Below the pieces are notes generated by a model. That model searched no databases and was not told the origin of the DNA. It was given only the letters and a program-made list of their open reading frames with translations. Below are positions 12,601-24,500 of a stretch of DNA of 64,000 nt, one piece after another (position 1 is the first letter of the stretch; every line of letters begins with the position of its first letter). Position numbers and translations under genes: made by a program. The stretch is from assembly GCA_022605405.1 (NCBI GenBank), contig JABYQQ010000023.1, forward strand, positions 558,001 to 622,000. The letters are read 5' to 3'. The stretch is from Earliella scabrosa. Taxonomy: Eukaryota > Basidiomycota > Agaricomycetes > Polyporales > Polyporaceae.

Positions 12601-13935
12601 GCCATCCTCGTAGATCTGCTTGCACATCTCCGTGACGATATGCAGCTCCTGAGGCAGCCTCATACTGACGAAGCGGCTGAAGGAGATACTAGTAGACTAG
12701 ACGGTAGGCGCCTTCAGTCAATGGAACCTTGCTGAAGGTACCATCATTCCATTCGTCTATGACGCATTCAATCTGTAGCAAACACATTAGAGGCCGAGCA
12801 TGCAGACGCAGCTCAGTAGCATCATGATAACAGATACGCACGGCAGCGAGTGCGAACCACTTGTTGCTGGGTCGGGTACCGTCGTCGTTTCGGTTTTTGA
12901 AGTACATGCCGCCATTTGCTGAATGATCTCTGCTTGATATAAGTCCTCGTGATCGTCGACGGTCTTGCCCCGTTTCTGGCTCGAGCGCAACTGGTCGTTA
13001 ACATGATCTGGGGCAGGTTACGATGATGCAACTGTGCACTGACACGGTACGCAAAAGCATCGTCTTGACGCAAACGCGCGGCACGCCCTCGGCTACTCAG
13101 CTGAATCAAGCTTGCTCTTGCTACTGACGCGAACTATGAACAGAACCACAAGCAGCTGTTAGTCGCGGTCGAGATGAGATGATGGACTAATAATCTTAAT
13201 TGTCTCTTGATCGGGCGCGAGGCTAATGTCGAGCTGTCTGGCAGCTTGCTTCTACGCCTGCTTGGCCCACGCCATCTCTGTGAGTTTGTTTGGGTAGGCG
13301 GAGATCGTGCTGACAGACGCCTGAATGTTGGAATGGCGCGGGCAATGACTTGTTGTACCTCGGGTTCATAGTCGGAGGCACAGCGGCGTTTGCCTTCAAC
13401 TTGGTCCCGAAGCCGTCTAGCCTTCCTGACACCTGCTCGGTCGTAGTCGTCCTCGACCTCTTCAAGACGGCGTCGTTTGGCTAGTGTGTCGCTATCGTAC
13501 TCATCCTGATCGATGAGTGGTCCCCCTTCAAGTTCATCTTCGTCTGCTTCAATTCGGCGAGGAATAGCTGCGCATTTAGCTGGGTCACCGTCGTCGAAAG
13601 CTTCGTTGTCGTCGGCGTTCGCGTCAGCATCAACATCATCGTCCAACTTTGCAACTGCTCCGGGGCAGATGGTCACCATTTTCATGGAGCGTCTTCATTG
13701 TGGTCATCTTGTAGATGCATGCACAAGAGTCGGATGGAATATCACGGACGAACATTGAGGTGTTATTGGTCACGCGTAACTTGCTCGCATGCTGAGGTGC
13801 GTCGTCTGCATCTCCGTGAAGGTCTTCTGCATGACAGCGGAGGTACAATTCGGCGGCTTGTTGGACGTGTTGGCGAAGGTTGGAGGGAATGCGGAACTCA
13901 CGAGTGATATAAGTTTCCTCCTCCGGCTCGTGCAA
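12601..13935 (-). pseudogene. DUF6532-like protein, pseudogene
   Basis: Reading 5'-3' on the minus strand: an acidic leader (DDDVDADANADDNEAF), then LAKRRRLEEVEDDYDRAG and CASDYEPEVQQVIARAIPTF. This is the start of the domain I know as DUF6532. The sequence then shifts frame and continues as SVSTISAYPNKLTEMAWAKQ, followed by an in-frame TAG where Trp is expected and QAARQLDISLAPDQE. Further down come NDQLRSSQKRGKTVDDHEDL, FKNRNDDG and CVIDEWNDGTFSKVPLTEG, then the C-terminal exon with another stop and frameshift (12,601-12,730). The order of motifs matches the family; the lesions make it non-functional. A related C-terminal exon lies at 5,633-5,960. Confidence 0.6.
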
Positions 13936-15289
13936 GTCTGGACGTGATGCGGTTGGAAGAGACGATGATCTATAATAAGATGCACGTACACGATCGCGCT
14001 CGAGAGCGCATGGGCGGAAGCTGTAATACTCGCAGGACGTTTATGGCAACGTGTTCTCGTTGTTAAGAACGTTCTTCGTGACTTGCATAATGGTCTCGTT
14101 AAGAGTCATGTGATGTACATGGCGAATGGATAGCAGTCAGGACGCGCAAGCGATTTATTCAAGTCTGAACTACGAAGAACGTACCTGGCTCATGGTGCTG
14201 TGTAGCCGCTGACATGCGACCAGCTTGAATGTGGCCCACACCATGCGGATGTGTTGATCCATGGGTGCGATCCATGTGGTGCGACACGCTTCTGGGTTGC
14301 AGTCTCGTAGGAGGGCAGACATGCAGCCTGATGTGCTAACGCCTGGGGCGACCGTTGTACGCAGCATCGACGGGTGAGCGACGGGATAATGAAGGGGCTA
14401 CAGGGAGACCAGAGCTAGCGATAGGGCGAAACTCAGCAAATTTGAAAACACTGACGTCCAGGCGAGTCACATCTTCCTGTTGGAACGCTGTTGAAGGGGT
14501 TACGCAACTCAGCCAAGTGAGCAGCCGGTTCCTTAGACAGCTTGCTGAAGCTCTGAAAAGATATATGTGTAAGCTCAAATATATGGCTGAATGGCAGCTT
14601 GATGACGCACTAGAGGCAGCGCTGTTGTCCGCCAATCAGATGCGCAGAGGGTGTCTTGGGGAAGGGGCGTCGAAGCTTGATGCGCTTTGAAATTGACTCC
14701 GGTTGCGTTCTGACCGATCTACTTTGAACTGAGCGTATACGGCCGTTCACAAATGGGCAAATATCAGCGACGAGGGCAAGATGATGCTGCATACCTCGGA
14801 CTGGACACGTTGGGCGGGGGGCAGATTCTCGTTGATGCGTTTGGGTTTGGGGTGCTTCTGTGAAAGGACCTCTACGCCGAGGGGTTCAACCTCTCCTAGA
14901 AAATTTGCTAGCCACATCACATCGAGGCTTCCTTGAAGGTGGGTGGATTGGTGGGCTCACCAGTGCTTTCCTTGGCTCTCGTACTGGGCTTGACGGAACG
15001 CCCGCTGCGGGTCTGCGGGTGAGGAGGTTGAGGCATGGCAATGAGGCAGACGGGAGGTGGACTTGTCCGTTCGAGGAAGAGACTCGGAGGCCCGTCAGCG
15101 ACAGGATTCTTAATCTCCATATCGCAGCCTCACTTTGTTGATCGCAATTCTACGAGGCTGAATTGACTCCAGACTCAGCTGAGCCCTCGAACCTCCGACA
15201 CGATCCCCTGCCCGCCTCAGCCGTCCTGAGATCCGTCTAGATGATCCTATCCACGTCGCTTTTGCCGCATCGTCCCGCAAGCTCATGAC
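13936..15289. other. No supported gene
   Basis: Overlapping open frames on both strands (plus 14,355-14,690; minus 14,336-14,635; plus 14,860-15,141) with no domain. The Pro/Ser-rich minus frame at 14,917-15,120 could be a 5' exon of the DUF6532-like pseudogene. Undecided. Confidence 0.3.
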
Positions 15290-16420
15290 GTCAAATCGGC
15301 AACTGGAGCTTCAAGAATAAGCACGCATTCCTGAAGAAGATCGATAACTTACCTGGCACTGCGACCTAGTCATCGTAACTGGAGATCTCCTTGTTCCGAA
15401 CGGGAGGGCGCTGTCGGCAAAATTGGAACTATGGCGTCGTGATATCGTCCAGTGCATCGCTGACCTGATTGGGAATACCGCTTTTCGGAAGCAAATTGTT
15501 TATGAGCCTGTCAGGATCAAGCGTGACGGTCAGCGGTACTACGGTGAGATGTGCACGGCAGACTGATGGTGCAACGTACGGGTCAGTTCGTTGGGTTGTC
15601 GTGTAGATGCATCGGGTCTTACTTACGACGGAATGTCAGAGCCGCCTTCCAGCAGGATCCTCGCGTCCGACAGGACCTGCATGTCGGTCCTCAGTGGAGA
15701 CAAAACCGCGTGGCCTGTGTATCTGACCCTGGGCAATATCGACAAGGAAATATGTAGTCAGCCATCCTCTCATGCCTCCGTCCTCATTGGGGACATACCG
15801 GTAGCCAAGCTGGACTGCATTCATGAGTCCGCGCGCTCAGATGCCCTACAGCTCTTTCATCATTGCATGTTGATCTCCTTGCCCCTCTCATCCGCCCCGG
15901 CCAAGATAGGGTGCTAATGACTTGCGTCGACGATATCATCCGTCGTGTCTTTCCGATACTCTTTGAATATGTGGCCGATCATCCTGAGCAGTGTCTCATC
16001 ACTTGCTGCATGGATAATCGCTGCCCGCACTGTCTTGTACCGCGCTTGAAACGCCATATCCCGCATGAGCGCGCCGTCGATATCCTACAACGCTCAACCA
16101 ACGGCGAGGACGTACCTAAGTTCGTCAACGGACATCGCCCTGTTCCCAACCCGTTCTATACTAACTTACCGCACACCGACATCTTCTCCACTATCCCTCC
16201 GGACGTCCTACATCAGCTTCACAAGGGGTGTTCGAGGAACACTCTTCCAATGGCTCACGAAGCTCGTCGGAAAGGAGGAGCTCGACAGACGTTCCCGGGC
16301 CATCCCTTGTGCTCATGTTGCCCGGTATCATGTTCTCTGAGTCGTCGCAGAATACACCGATGAATACGTTCCAGGCTCACAATTGTATGAACGAGCTCCT
16401 GTTCCCCGTGTAAGTCTCCG
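15290..16420 (+). pseudogene. Plavaka-type transposase, broken
   Basis: Consecutive pieces of a Plavaka transposase in the correct order: LSAKLELWRRDIVQCIADLI, then YYGEMCTAD followed by TGA where Trp is expected, then SGDKTAWPVYLTLGNIDKE, IPVAKLDCIHESARS, CVDDIIRRVFPILFEYVADH, PEQCLITCCMDNRCPHC, NPFYTNLPHTDIFSTIPPDV and LHQLHKG. These sit in at least three frames. The reading after 16,230 is again shifted, and nothing of the C-terminal half of the transposase follows. The CxxxxxCPxC and LHQLHKG motifs are family hallmarks. Non-functional remnant; no inverted repeats were found around it. Confidence 0.75.
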
Positions 16421-18957
16421 ACGCTTTCCTTTGAATGCCGTGTTGTGCGAACACCTTCCTGCTATCCCATGACAGCGAGCTCAACCCCGGTCTTGAATCA
16501 GTCTCAGACCCGACGTCTTGAGAAGCTCAGACCGTCAGCCTTTCCAATCAGACCTCAGCGAGTGTTACGAAGGGGGAGACGAGTATTTAACAGACAACGA
16601 GGAGCACGATTCACATGGGCCCCGCCCATTCACACCAAGCAGGAGTCTCGACGAGCTACGCACCTCCCCAATCCCAGTCCCATGTAACCCCTCGACCAAC
16701 TCTAGTCCATGCAGTCGCCCGCCGTGACTCCCAGCCCAGTCCGGCGATTTTGTGCGATGTTTGAGGGACGTAATGACAATGGAAATCGACTCACGGCATC
16801 GCCGCCGGCCGTATTGAAGGAGTCCATTGCATAGCGGTGTGCTGTAGTATACGACGAGTAACGGCGCGGTCAGAATGCGATTATATCACCTCACAAACTG
16901 AACCGTACCAAGGCTATTGTCTTGCTGGCCCTATATTGTGGAATGCTAAGGAAAGCGGTGAATGTGTCTGGGGCGGTCTCCCCACCGGAGAGGGGCAGTC
17001 ATCCCAGGAGGAGCCATGAGAGGAAAGTACTTACATGCAGTGTGTGCGCTGTGAGACTCGAGTGTTGAACACGGCCGTGAGAAGTTGAACGTGATCGGGA
17101 GTGGTCACGTGCCCAACCGGCGCGTTGGCTCTCGAGTCTTTGCTCGAGTCTCGATCGAGTCGACCATCTCTGACCTGATGCGCTCATTCCCGCTCATCCT
17201 CTCTCTCACCCCTTGGCCCTCGCTTCTGTTCTCTATATTACTCTCTGTTTCCGTTGAGCTTGCCTTACGATGGTCGTCTCGCTCGCGGGGCTTTCTGTGG
17301 TAGCCTCTGTTGACTGCCACCCGTCTGGATCTTGTCTTCAGCACGCGTACAGCCTCGTATGACTTCGAACGGATTGCCGTCACAAGCCTAGTGATATTGG
17401 TAGGGGCTCGCACAGGGGAAGAACTGGAGAAGAGGGCAAGCCGATGTGTTGTTGGTGTGCACAGACATCGTCTGGGAGTCGCAGGATTTCTCTGAACAGG
17501 AGGTGTGTACTACCTGCCGCCATCCTAGCAAACTCAAACGAGACGTTTGCGACTTGTCCTTGTCAGACTACTCGCTGTGGTATCTCTGCTAGGTTTCCGA
17601 TGTTCTGCAACGCGTTCGAAGGACAAGGATGCCCGCTTTGGCCCAGAGGGCTTCATTCTCACGATTGACAGTCTACGATGCATCCTCGTACGAGGCATAA
17701 GTAGTGAGTCAAGCATCATTCATTGTGTGCGGGCACAAGCTGACACGTCCACGGACGTAGCGGCGCTCATGGTTCTGTGCCGATGTCTCAATATGCAGGC
17801 ACCATGGGCGCTCATCTCTAGAAAACGCAAGCGTACGGTGCAAAGTATGTCCCTCGCCCCTACCATCTGTATTCACTCATCCACGCTTGTGTAGCAGGAG
17901 GAGGTATGTTTGGGCCAGCCAGCCGAAGACCCGTGGTCGAGATCACTGCCTTAGTTGTCGTCCATCTGGGGCTACCACTTGCTGGTATGTCCGTCCTGTG
18001 GTTGCCGTCAACGACTGCAGGACGAACATTCCAGGTCTCGCGGTTGCTCTATGGGTATACACTTTGCTTTACCGAATTTGCTCCTCGTCGACGCTTCCTC
18101 CGCGCAAGGCAGGTGGAGCTAGCTGGACTAGGTGCGGACATGCGAGCATGCACGCAGGTTGGAGTGGAGGGGGGGGAGGAATCTGAGGCATAGCCGGATG
18201 GAAACAGGTGCGTGGACGGTCGCTGCACCAGGCAATCTCGACTAGTCAGTGTCTGGGGATCTTATACATGGTATTGGGTACATTGTGCTACTACCTAGTG
18301 TGCGTATAAAGTGTATTGAAGTCAAGATAGGCGTTTGTAAAGAAGTCGTCAGCTATATCAAGAACGGAGGAGGGTATCCACTCAGGATCAGTGTCTTCAG
18401 AACCAAAGCAATGGAGATGACACGGGCGTAGCAGAGATGTGGTGGAGACTATGGCATATCAATGTTGTTGATGTTGTGTGGATCGAGACGTCACGTAGGG
18501 GCCGCTGCACAGACTTGACCGGCGCATAGTCCTGACCAAAGCATCATGCGAGTCAATGCTTGGGTCAGTGAGTAATAGTAGCACCCCTCCCTTCGCCCAT
18601 GCAGAGGTCCCGATCAACGATGAAGAGGGAGATCAGGGATCAATGACCCAATTAATGTCGGGATTGCAACCGTGAGAAGTCCGGAGCAGAGTCGGCACAA
18701 CAGACGAGGGACATAAGTACAATGTATAGACATACCGAGTTCTGGATGTGTGGGCAGCCGCGAACAAAATGTGCATTCAGTATGCAAACCGACACCTGGG
18801 CGGAACCGTTTCGTACGTTGAAATTGTATGTTCAGGTGTTGCCATGCGAAGTGGTCCCGCACCACAATGACATGTTGCTTTGGATTGCGTGCAGCAATTG
18901 CGCCCACTATCGACATTCTGTGGGGAGCTCCTGACATATGGTTTCCCGCTCCGTAGG
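16421..18957. other. No supported gene
   Basis: Several plus-strand open frames (17,310-17,495; 17,547-17,894; 17,906-18,193) could be exons of one gene, but no splice chain or domain convinces. The minus frame 17,105-17,413 is an Arg/Glu/Thr-rich shadow. Between 18,200 and 18,950 nothing is seen. Confidence 0.35.
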
Positions 18958-19099
18958 CGTTCTGCGTTCCGCATCTTAGCTGTCATATTGACTTGTGCGA
19001 AACACTTCAGTAACGGTCCGCCGAGCTGCGGAACTCTCCGAGTACTTTGCGTTCCGTATGCTATCTGTGGTATTGGATGGTGCTAAACCCTTCAGTAAC
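18958..19099. repeat. Degenerate tandem pair next to the minisatellite
   Basis: Two imperfect copies, each starting TGCGTTCCG(C/T)AT and ending AAAC(A/C)CTTCAGTAAC. The first runs about 18,962-19,015, the second about 19,047-19,099. Confidence 0.55.
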
Positions 19100-19126
19100 T
19101 CGGTAATTAACAACACCAATGAGAAT

Positions 19127-19855
19127 ATGCGGAGCCCTTCCGCGTCTTAAGAACGCGATTGGAATTATGCGGAGCCCTTCGGCGCCTTAAGAACGCCATT
19201 GGATTTATGCGGAGCCCCTCCGCTCCTTACGAACTCCATTGGAATTATGCGGAGCCCTTCTGCTGCTCAACAACGCCATTGGAATTATGCGGAGCCCCTC
19301 CGCTCTTTACGAACGCGATTGGATGTATGCGGAGCCCTTCGGCGCCTTAAGAACGCCATTGGATTTATGCGGAGCCCCTCCGCTCCTTACGAACGCGATT
19401 GGAATTATGCGGAGCCCTTCTGCTGCTCAACAACGCCGATGAAACTATGCGGAGCCCCTCCGCTCCTTACGATCGCGATTGGAATTATGCGGAGCCCTTC
19501 TGCTGCTCAACAACGTCGATTAAACTATGCGGAGCCCCTCCGCTCCTTACGAACGCCATTGGATTTATGCGGAGCCCTTCTGCTGCTCAACAACGCCGAT
19601 GAAACTATGCGGAGCCCCTCCGCTCCTTACGATCGCGATTGGAATTATGCGGAGCCCTTCTGCTGCTCAACAACGTCGATTAAACTATGCGGAGCCCCTC
19701 CGCTCCTTACGAACGCCATTGGATTTATGCGGAGCCCTTCTGCTGCTCAACAACGCCGATGAAACTATGCGGAGCCCCTCCGCTCCTTACGAACGCCAAC
19801 ATTGGATTTATGCGGAGCCCTTCCGCTCCTCAACAACGACCACGCATTTATGCGA
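19127..19855. repeat. 40-bp minisatellite, about 18 units
   Basis: The word ATGCGGAGCCC recurs every 40 bp from 19,127 to 19,767 (17 starts), then at 19,810 after a 3-bp insertion; a last partial unit starts near 19,850. Units alternate between types (CGCTCCTTACGAACGC; TGCTGCTCAACAACGCC). A 160-bp higher-order block is exactly duplicated (19,441-19,600 equals 19,601-19,760). Since 40 is not a multiple of three, each frame cycles through all three phases with a 40-aa period, and all three forward frames are open through most of the array. No promoter or splice context suggests translation, so I treat it as a satellite. Confidence 0.95.
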
Positions 19856-19922
19856 TCGTTGCTTGTGTCACGTATTACAGTTGTACAGTTTGTAAATGTT
19901 ACGTAAGCACTGTGACGCCGAT

Positions 19923-19955
19923 CCGCCGGACGTCCGCCGGACGTCCGCCGGACGC
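19923..19955. repeat. 11-bp triplicate
   Basis: CCGCCGGACGT is repeated twice and followed by CCGCCGGACGC, three units in direct tandem. Confidence 0.85.
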
Positions 19956-20159
19956 TGGACCATAGTTCTCATGTTCTCGCGCGACTCCGTACGTCCTCCA
20001 TGTTCGACTCTCCTCGAACACCTCGCGCGTGCGAGCGCTATGGTGTCATATGCAAGATGTGGTGGCAACGTCTCCAAAATCGAGGAGGGCGTTGCCGTCA
20101 TATCATCTGCAGAAGAATTGGGGCCGCCGTACCGGTATGTGTTCGCACCAGCCCGCACC

Positions 20160-20686
20160 ACGAGGATACATCTCACTGGACGACCGCAAGATCAACTTCG
20201 ATACGTCGTACTGCAGTCGCTCGCGGGGAGCCCACAGCGACGAGTGATTGCAGCGATTATCGCGTGTGGGTGTACTACTTGTATGCGTCTGGTCACTTAG
20301 CTGAAGCTACTAAATATAGTTTTGCAGCGTCAGCAGACCTATCACGCACGCATGGAGGCTCGGCCATGCACCCTCACTCAGTGGTGAAGTCGGGTCGACC
20401 GGAGCCAGGCGGGTGCTGGCGACAGCACAGCTACACGTAGCATGTCGAACGGGCCCCATCTGCTTGTCGACTTGCCCACCAGCTGCCGCTCGCTCGAGCA
20501 CAGCCCATTCCATCGCACGACGGCCACGATTCGCGACGCCCCAGAGACAACCCGCAGACCGCGCACTCGGACCGTCATCGCCGTCTGCAGTATGCTCCGT
20601 CTCCATGTCAGATCGCTCAAGATATGGCTGACAGCGAGCAAATGCACGCCAGGGAGACGCCAGCGCCGCCATCGCTCGGGACACTG
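20160..20686 (+). repeat. Segmental duplication copy A, left arm
   Basis: Aligned by eye to about 59,310-59,838 of copy B: shared words include CGATACGTCGT, GGGAGCCCAC, TTGTATGCGTCTG, ACCGGAGCCA and TGACAGCGAGC, all in the same order. The homology runs up to the transposon border at 20,686 and resumes at 42,066. Confidence 0.75.
20679..20686. repeat. Target-site duplication, left copy
   Basis: GGACACTG immediately outside the left end of the KDZ element, identical to 42,066-42,073. A preceding G is also shared, so a 9-bp duplication is possible. Confidence 0.85.
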
Positions 20687-20757
20687 CACCCCAGGCAGGG
20701 GGTCGGACCATCCGTTAGGTGGGTTCCTTGGCCATGGGAAACCTACCTGAGGGATGG
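20687..20757 (+). repeat. Left terminal inverted repeat with palindrome
   Basis: Begins CACCCCAGGCAGGG. An imperfect palindrome occupies 20,708-20,757: arms CCATCCGTTAGGTGGGTTCC and GGAAACCTACCTGAGGGATGG (read as 20+1 bases) around TTGGCCATG. The core AGGTGGGTTYC-N8/9-GGGAAACSTACCT recurs in inverted orientation at 41,986-42,030. Likely transposase-binding end structure. Confidence 0.8.
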
Positions 20758-20814
20758 TCTACCCGCGAGAGTCCTCTCCCCCAAATTCCGCAATGAGCAC
20801 AGGCGCTTTCAGCT

Positions 20815-21110
20815 GTCCCCCGTCCGCAGACGAGTGATGTACCTGTGCAGCCAGCCCGAGGAGCTCCTCGTGTGTGTTCACGATGGGCACTTACAGCCGG
20901 TCCCCCGTCTGCGGACGAGTGATGTACCTGTGCAGCCAGCCCGAAGAGCTCCCCGTGTGTGTTCACCATGGACGCTGCGTAGTATGTACCTATGGAGGGT
21001 TCATGCGCACGTTCTCAAGCACCCTCCGAGAGATGTCTAGCAGATAGCTATATGGTACGTACGCATAGAGGATCATGCACACGTCTTTTGGCACCCTCCG
21101 AGGGATGTCT
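20815..21110. repeat. Left subterminal tandem repeats (85-bp pair, 71-bp pair)
   Basis: GTCCCCCGTC(C/T)GC(A/G)GACGAGTGATGTACCTGTGCAG starts at 20,815 and again at 20,900 (85-bp period, about 71 bp matching). A second pair, GG(T/A)TCATGC(G/A)CACGT..CACCCTCCGAG(A/G)GATGTCTA, starts near 20,998 and 21,069. Such subterminal repeats are common transposase-binding arrays. Confidence 0.75.
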
Positions 21111-21580
21111 ATCATGAGTGGTTGACGGACCTCCTCACGTACTAGTACTGTATGTTAGGTCCCTCGCGTTATGTTACTATATGATATCTGTTGTCGTCAT
21201 ATCAATTCTGCAAGACCAATATCACGTCGGAAGGCCGGTAGAAATTGCAACCTAGGATGATGTGATCGGGCATAACTTGAAGTCGTCCGCTCAGTTCACG
21301 TTCTGTGTACTCGAAGTACGATGGCACACGTAGAAGATGCACAGATGATTCACGTTAGATCTGCTACTAATCGTACAGAGGTTGTCATCAGGACGGAGAG
21401 GCACAAGCTTGTGGTACACGGAGGATACAGATACGGCGGCTACAGCAACACTCCTGGGAGTCCGACGTAATACGATGCGATATACAACGGGGCGAGGGCA
21501 AAAGCGAACACTATCCTTTTACGAAACGAAAGTTCAAGACATACGGCAGAGGGCGCTCCGGGGACCGGCGTCCCGACTTC

Positions 21581-24500
21581 TCAACGACTGTCCGGCGGCG
21601 GTTCAGTTTGCGGTTGCGTCCGCGGCCCTTGTCCCTGCTGCTGCGAGGCCAGACCTGGGCCAAACTGCTGGACTTGCGGCTGGTATGGCTGCATATGGGA
21701 TGCCTGGCGGAAGGCGGGCGGCATGTGTTGTGCTGTGTAGGGAGGCATCCCGCCGGACATATGATATTGGGGGTACGTTCCCGGTGGGTTGCCGTACGGC
21801 GGCGCTGGATAGTACGGTGTACCGAGGGCGGGATATCCGTACGGGCCGGGGTATTGACCATACGGCGGAGGGTCGTACATCCTGTACGGCGCGCCTCCCG
21901 CTGCGTTTGGCTGACGTTGAAGGTCGTAAGGAGCCTGAGGCGGTGCTTGAAGGGAAAGCTGCTGCCGGACATCCTGCGGGGCCTGCAGGGGGACATCTCT
22001 GCGGACTTCCTCGTTGACGTGCTCGTGAGCCTTCTCGGGAACGTGCTGAGGGAGCTGCTGAGGGACGTGCTGAGGGAGCTGCTGAGGGACGTGCTCGCGG
22101 AGCTGCTGAGGGACCTGCTGAGGGACGTGCTCGCGGAGCTGCTGAGGGACCTGCTGAGGGACCTGCTGAGGAACCTGCTCGCGGAGCGGCTGAGGGACCT
22201 GCTCGCGGAGCTGCTGAGGGACCTGCTGAGGGACTTGCTGAGGAACCTGCTCGCGGAGCGGCTGAGGGACCTGCTCGCGGAGCTGCTGAGGGACCTGCTC
22301 GCGGACCTGCTCGCGGACCTGCCCGCGGACCTGCTGAGGGACCTGCTCGCGGAGTGGCTGAGGAACCTGCTCACGGACCTGCTGAGAGACGTGCTGGGGA
22401 ACGCGGGAGGGGACGTGCTCGCGGACATGCTGGGGCACCTCAGGCTGCTGGGAGACGTCCTTGCTGCGCTGCATCGGGCTTTCCTCGTCGACCTGCATAG
22501 GCACATCCTCTCGGACCTCCTCGATGACTCGCGGATGTGGCCTCTCGCGGAGTTGTGATGCCGCGTCCTCGCCGTCGTTCGTGCGTACGTTCTCCTCGAC
22601 CAGCGCATGTACGTCTCCACCGACCGTCGTGCGTGCGTCCTCGTGATGTTGCTCGACGACTTCCGGCGAGGCTGTCTCCTGGTGAACCCTTCGAGGATCC
22701 TTCTCCGGAGGATCGTGTGAGAGCTTCGAGGATGGCTTGCGAGGCTATGTCGTATGAGTGGTGAGCTCAAGATCATTGTCGAAAGAGCGACATACCTTAG
22801 GAACCGGCTTTGGGGGATCTTTGTTGTCGCGGACGGCGAGCTGCCCGTTCTCAGCGTCCGGTTTGTCTAGTCGGCGGCGCTTCGTCGGAAGTTGACTCCC
22901 AGAGCCTTCAGCCTTGAGATGAGGTGCAGAGTAGTATTTGAGTGAAACAAACTGGATTGGACGCTATGCTAGAGCTCACCTCTTCGTCGTCATCCTGACG
23001 GCGACTCTTCCCTGCGGCTGCCTTGCCGGATTTCGCCTCAGGCTTCGGCGCGGTCTCGGGCTCCTTGCGCTTGGTCGCGGTGGGGTGACCGGCTTTCCTG
23101 GGGTGCGTGGGAGAAGGACTATCTGCGAAAGGGTCCGCCTGGTACGCGGCCGAGTCTGACTCGTCCGAGCTCAGTTCGATCCAGTCCTTACTACGGTGCA
23201 GGGTGGGAGGAGCGACCTCCCTCCGAGGCGTGTCGTGGATGTGGACTGGCACGGAGCGGAAGCGTACAGTCGCTGTCGCACGCTGAGGGGGCTTTGAAGG
23301 ACCGGGAGTCGGCGGGGTTACCGCACGCGCTACTCCAGTAGTTCGGGTAGATGGGGCGGGGCGGGTGGTGCGGGACGACGCGCGGGCAGGGCGGCCGACG
23401 TTTGCATCCTTGTTGTCGCCGCGGTGGTCGCCCTCATTCTCGTCGTCCTCGCCGTCCCCATCGTTCTCGCTGTCACCATCGGACTCGGCGGAGCTGCGGG
23501 CCTTCTTCGTTTCGGCAGGCGATTCGTCGTCGGTAGCCTCGGAAGGGAGGCCGGCGTGGTCGATGCGGCCGTTAGCGAATTGACGCACTCCGCACGGATC
23601 TTTGGCACCGCCTGGCGGGGGAGCGCCATAGACAACCGGGTGCAAGGACTTCGTCAGGTCTGGAACACAATTAGTTCAACTGTTGGTAGCAAAGCGTGAC
23701 TTGACGGATACTCACCGGACTTGGGCCCTTGGTGCAGCACGAAGCGGAGAGGGTGCGGGTTCTCTCGGTCAACGATAGCTTGAACTATCGCAGTCAACGC
23801 CGCGCCACCTAAGCCCTGGAAACCCTTCGACTTTTTCTTCTTGGTCTCCTTGGTCGGATCAGGTAGCGTGAGCGGGTAGGGGAGACCGTGGAGTTGGATG
23901 CCGAGATTTGCGAGGACCGTCGTCAGCTGCTTGCAGGGGAAATTGGACGAGTCCCACAATGGCTTAGCACAGTCTCCGAGCATTCCTATCGAGGAATGGG
24001 GATGATGAGTGAGATATTGAGACAGTCGCAAGTGGTAACTCACTAGCCAATGTGCGGAGATGAGTGATGATAAACTTCGACCGTCCGGCTGCGGTCGGAG
24101 GATCGATTTCTTCGGGAAGCACGTATGTCGCGACGGTATCGGTAGCCGGCTGTACGGTCTTTGACGCTCCTGCATGAGCCTTCGCAGCGGATGTAGCGCC
24201 AGTCTTGGTCATTGGCTGGCCTAGGTTCGCCGCAGTGACCCGCGCATATCTCTCCTCTGCGACCTCGGCGTTGTCCTCGTACAGCATATCGCCTAGTTCC
24301 TTATCGACGTTGTCGCTGCAGGTCGGCGATGAAAACATCAGCAGTGGTCCGGAGCGCAACGCGATAGCAGTAGCACCCACTAGATATGCGTCTTGAATCC
24401 TGCTAGCACGGCGTTGTCCTGGACACGGAGGCGATTAGGGAAAAACTTTACAATTCCTTGTCAGATTGCGCATGTAACGTCTGATATATGCAGACGTACG

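Noticed and set aside
19199..19762. 187-aa plus-strand ORF over the minisatellite as a repeat protein
   Set aside because: The 40-bp unit is open in all three frames, with no upstream exon, promoter or conserved frame; more likely satellite DNA.
21608..22558. 316-codon plus-strand frame rich in Leu-Arg-Asp
   Set aside because: Antisense shadow of the REQVPQQ repeat in the low-complexity gene; periodic codons keep the other strand open.
22908..23645. Treating each long minus-strand frame between 21.5 and 28.4 kb as a separate gene
   Set aside because: All of them join in frame through standard introns into one 15-exon model with continuous composition.
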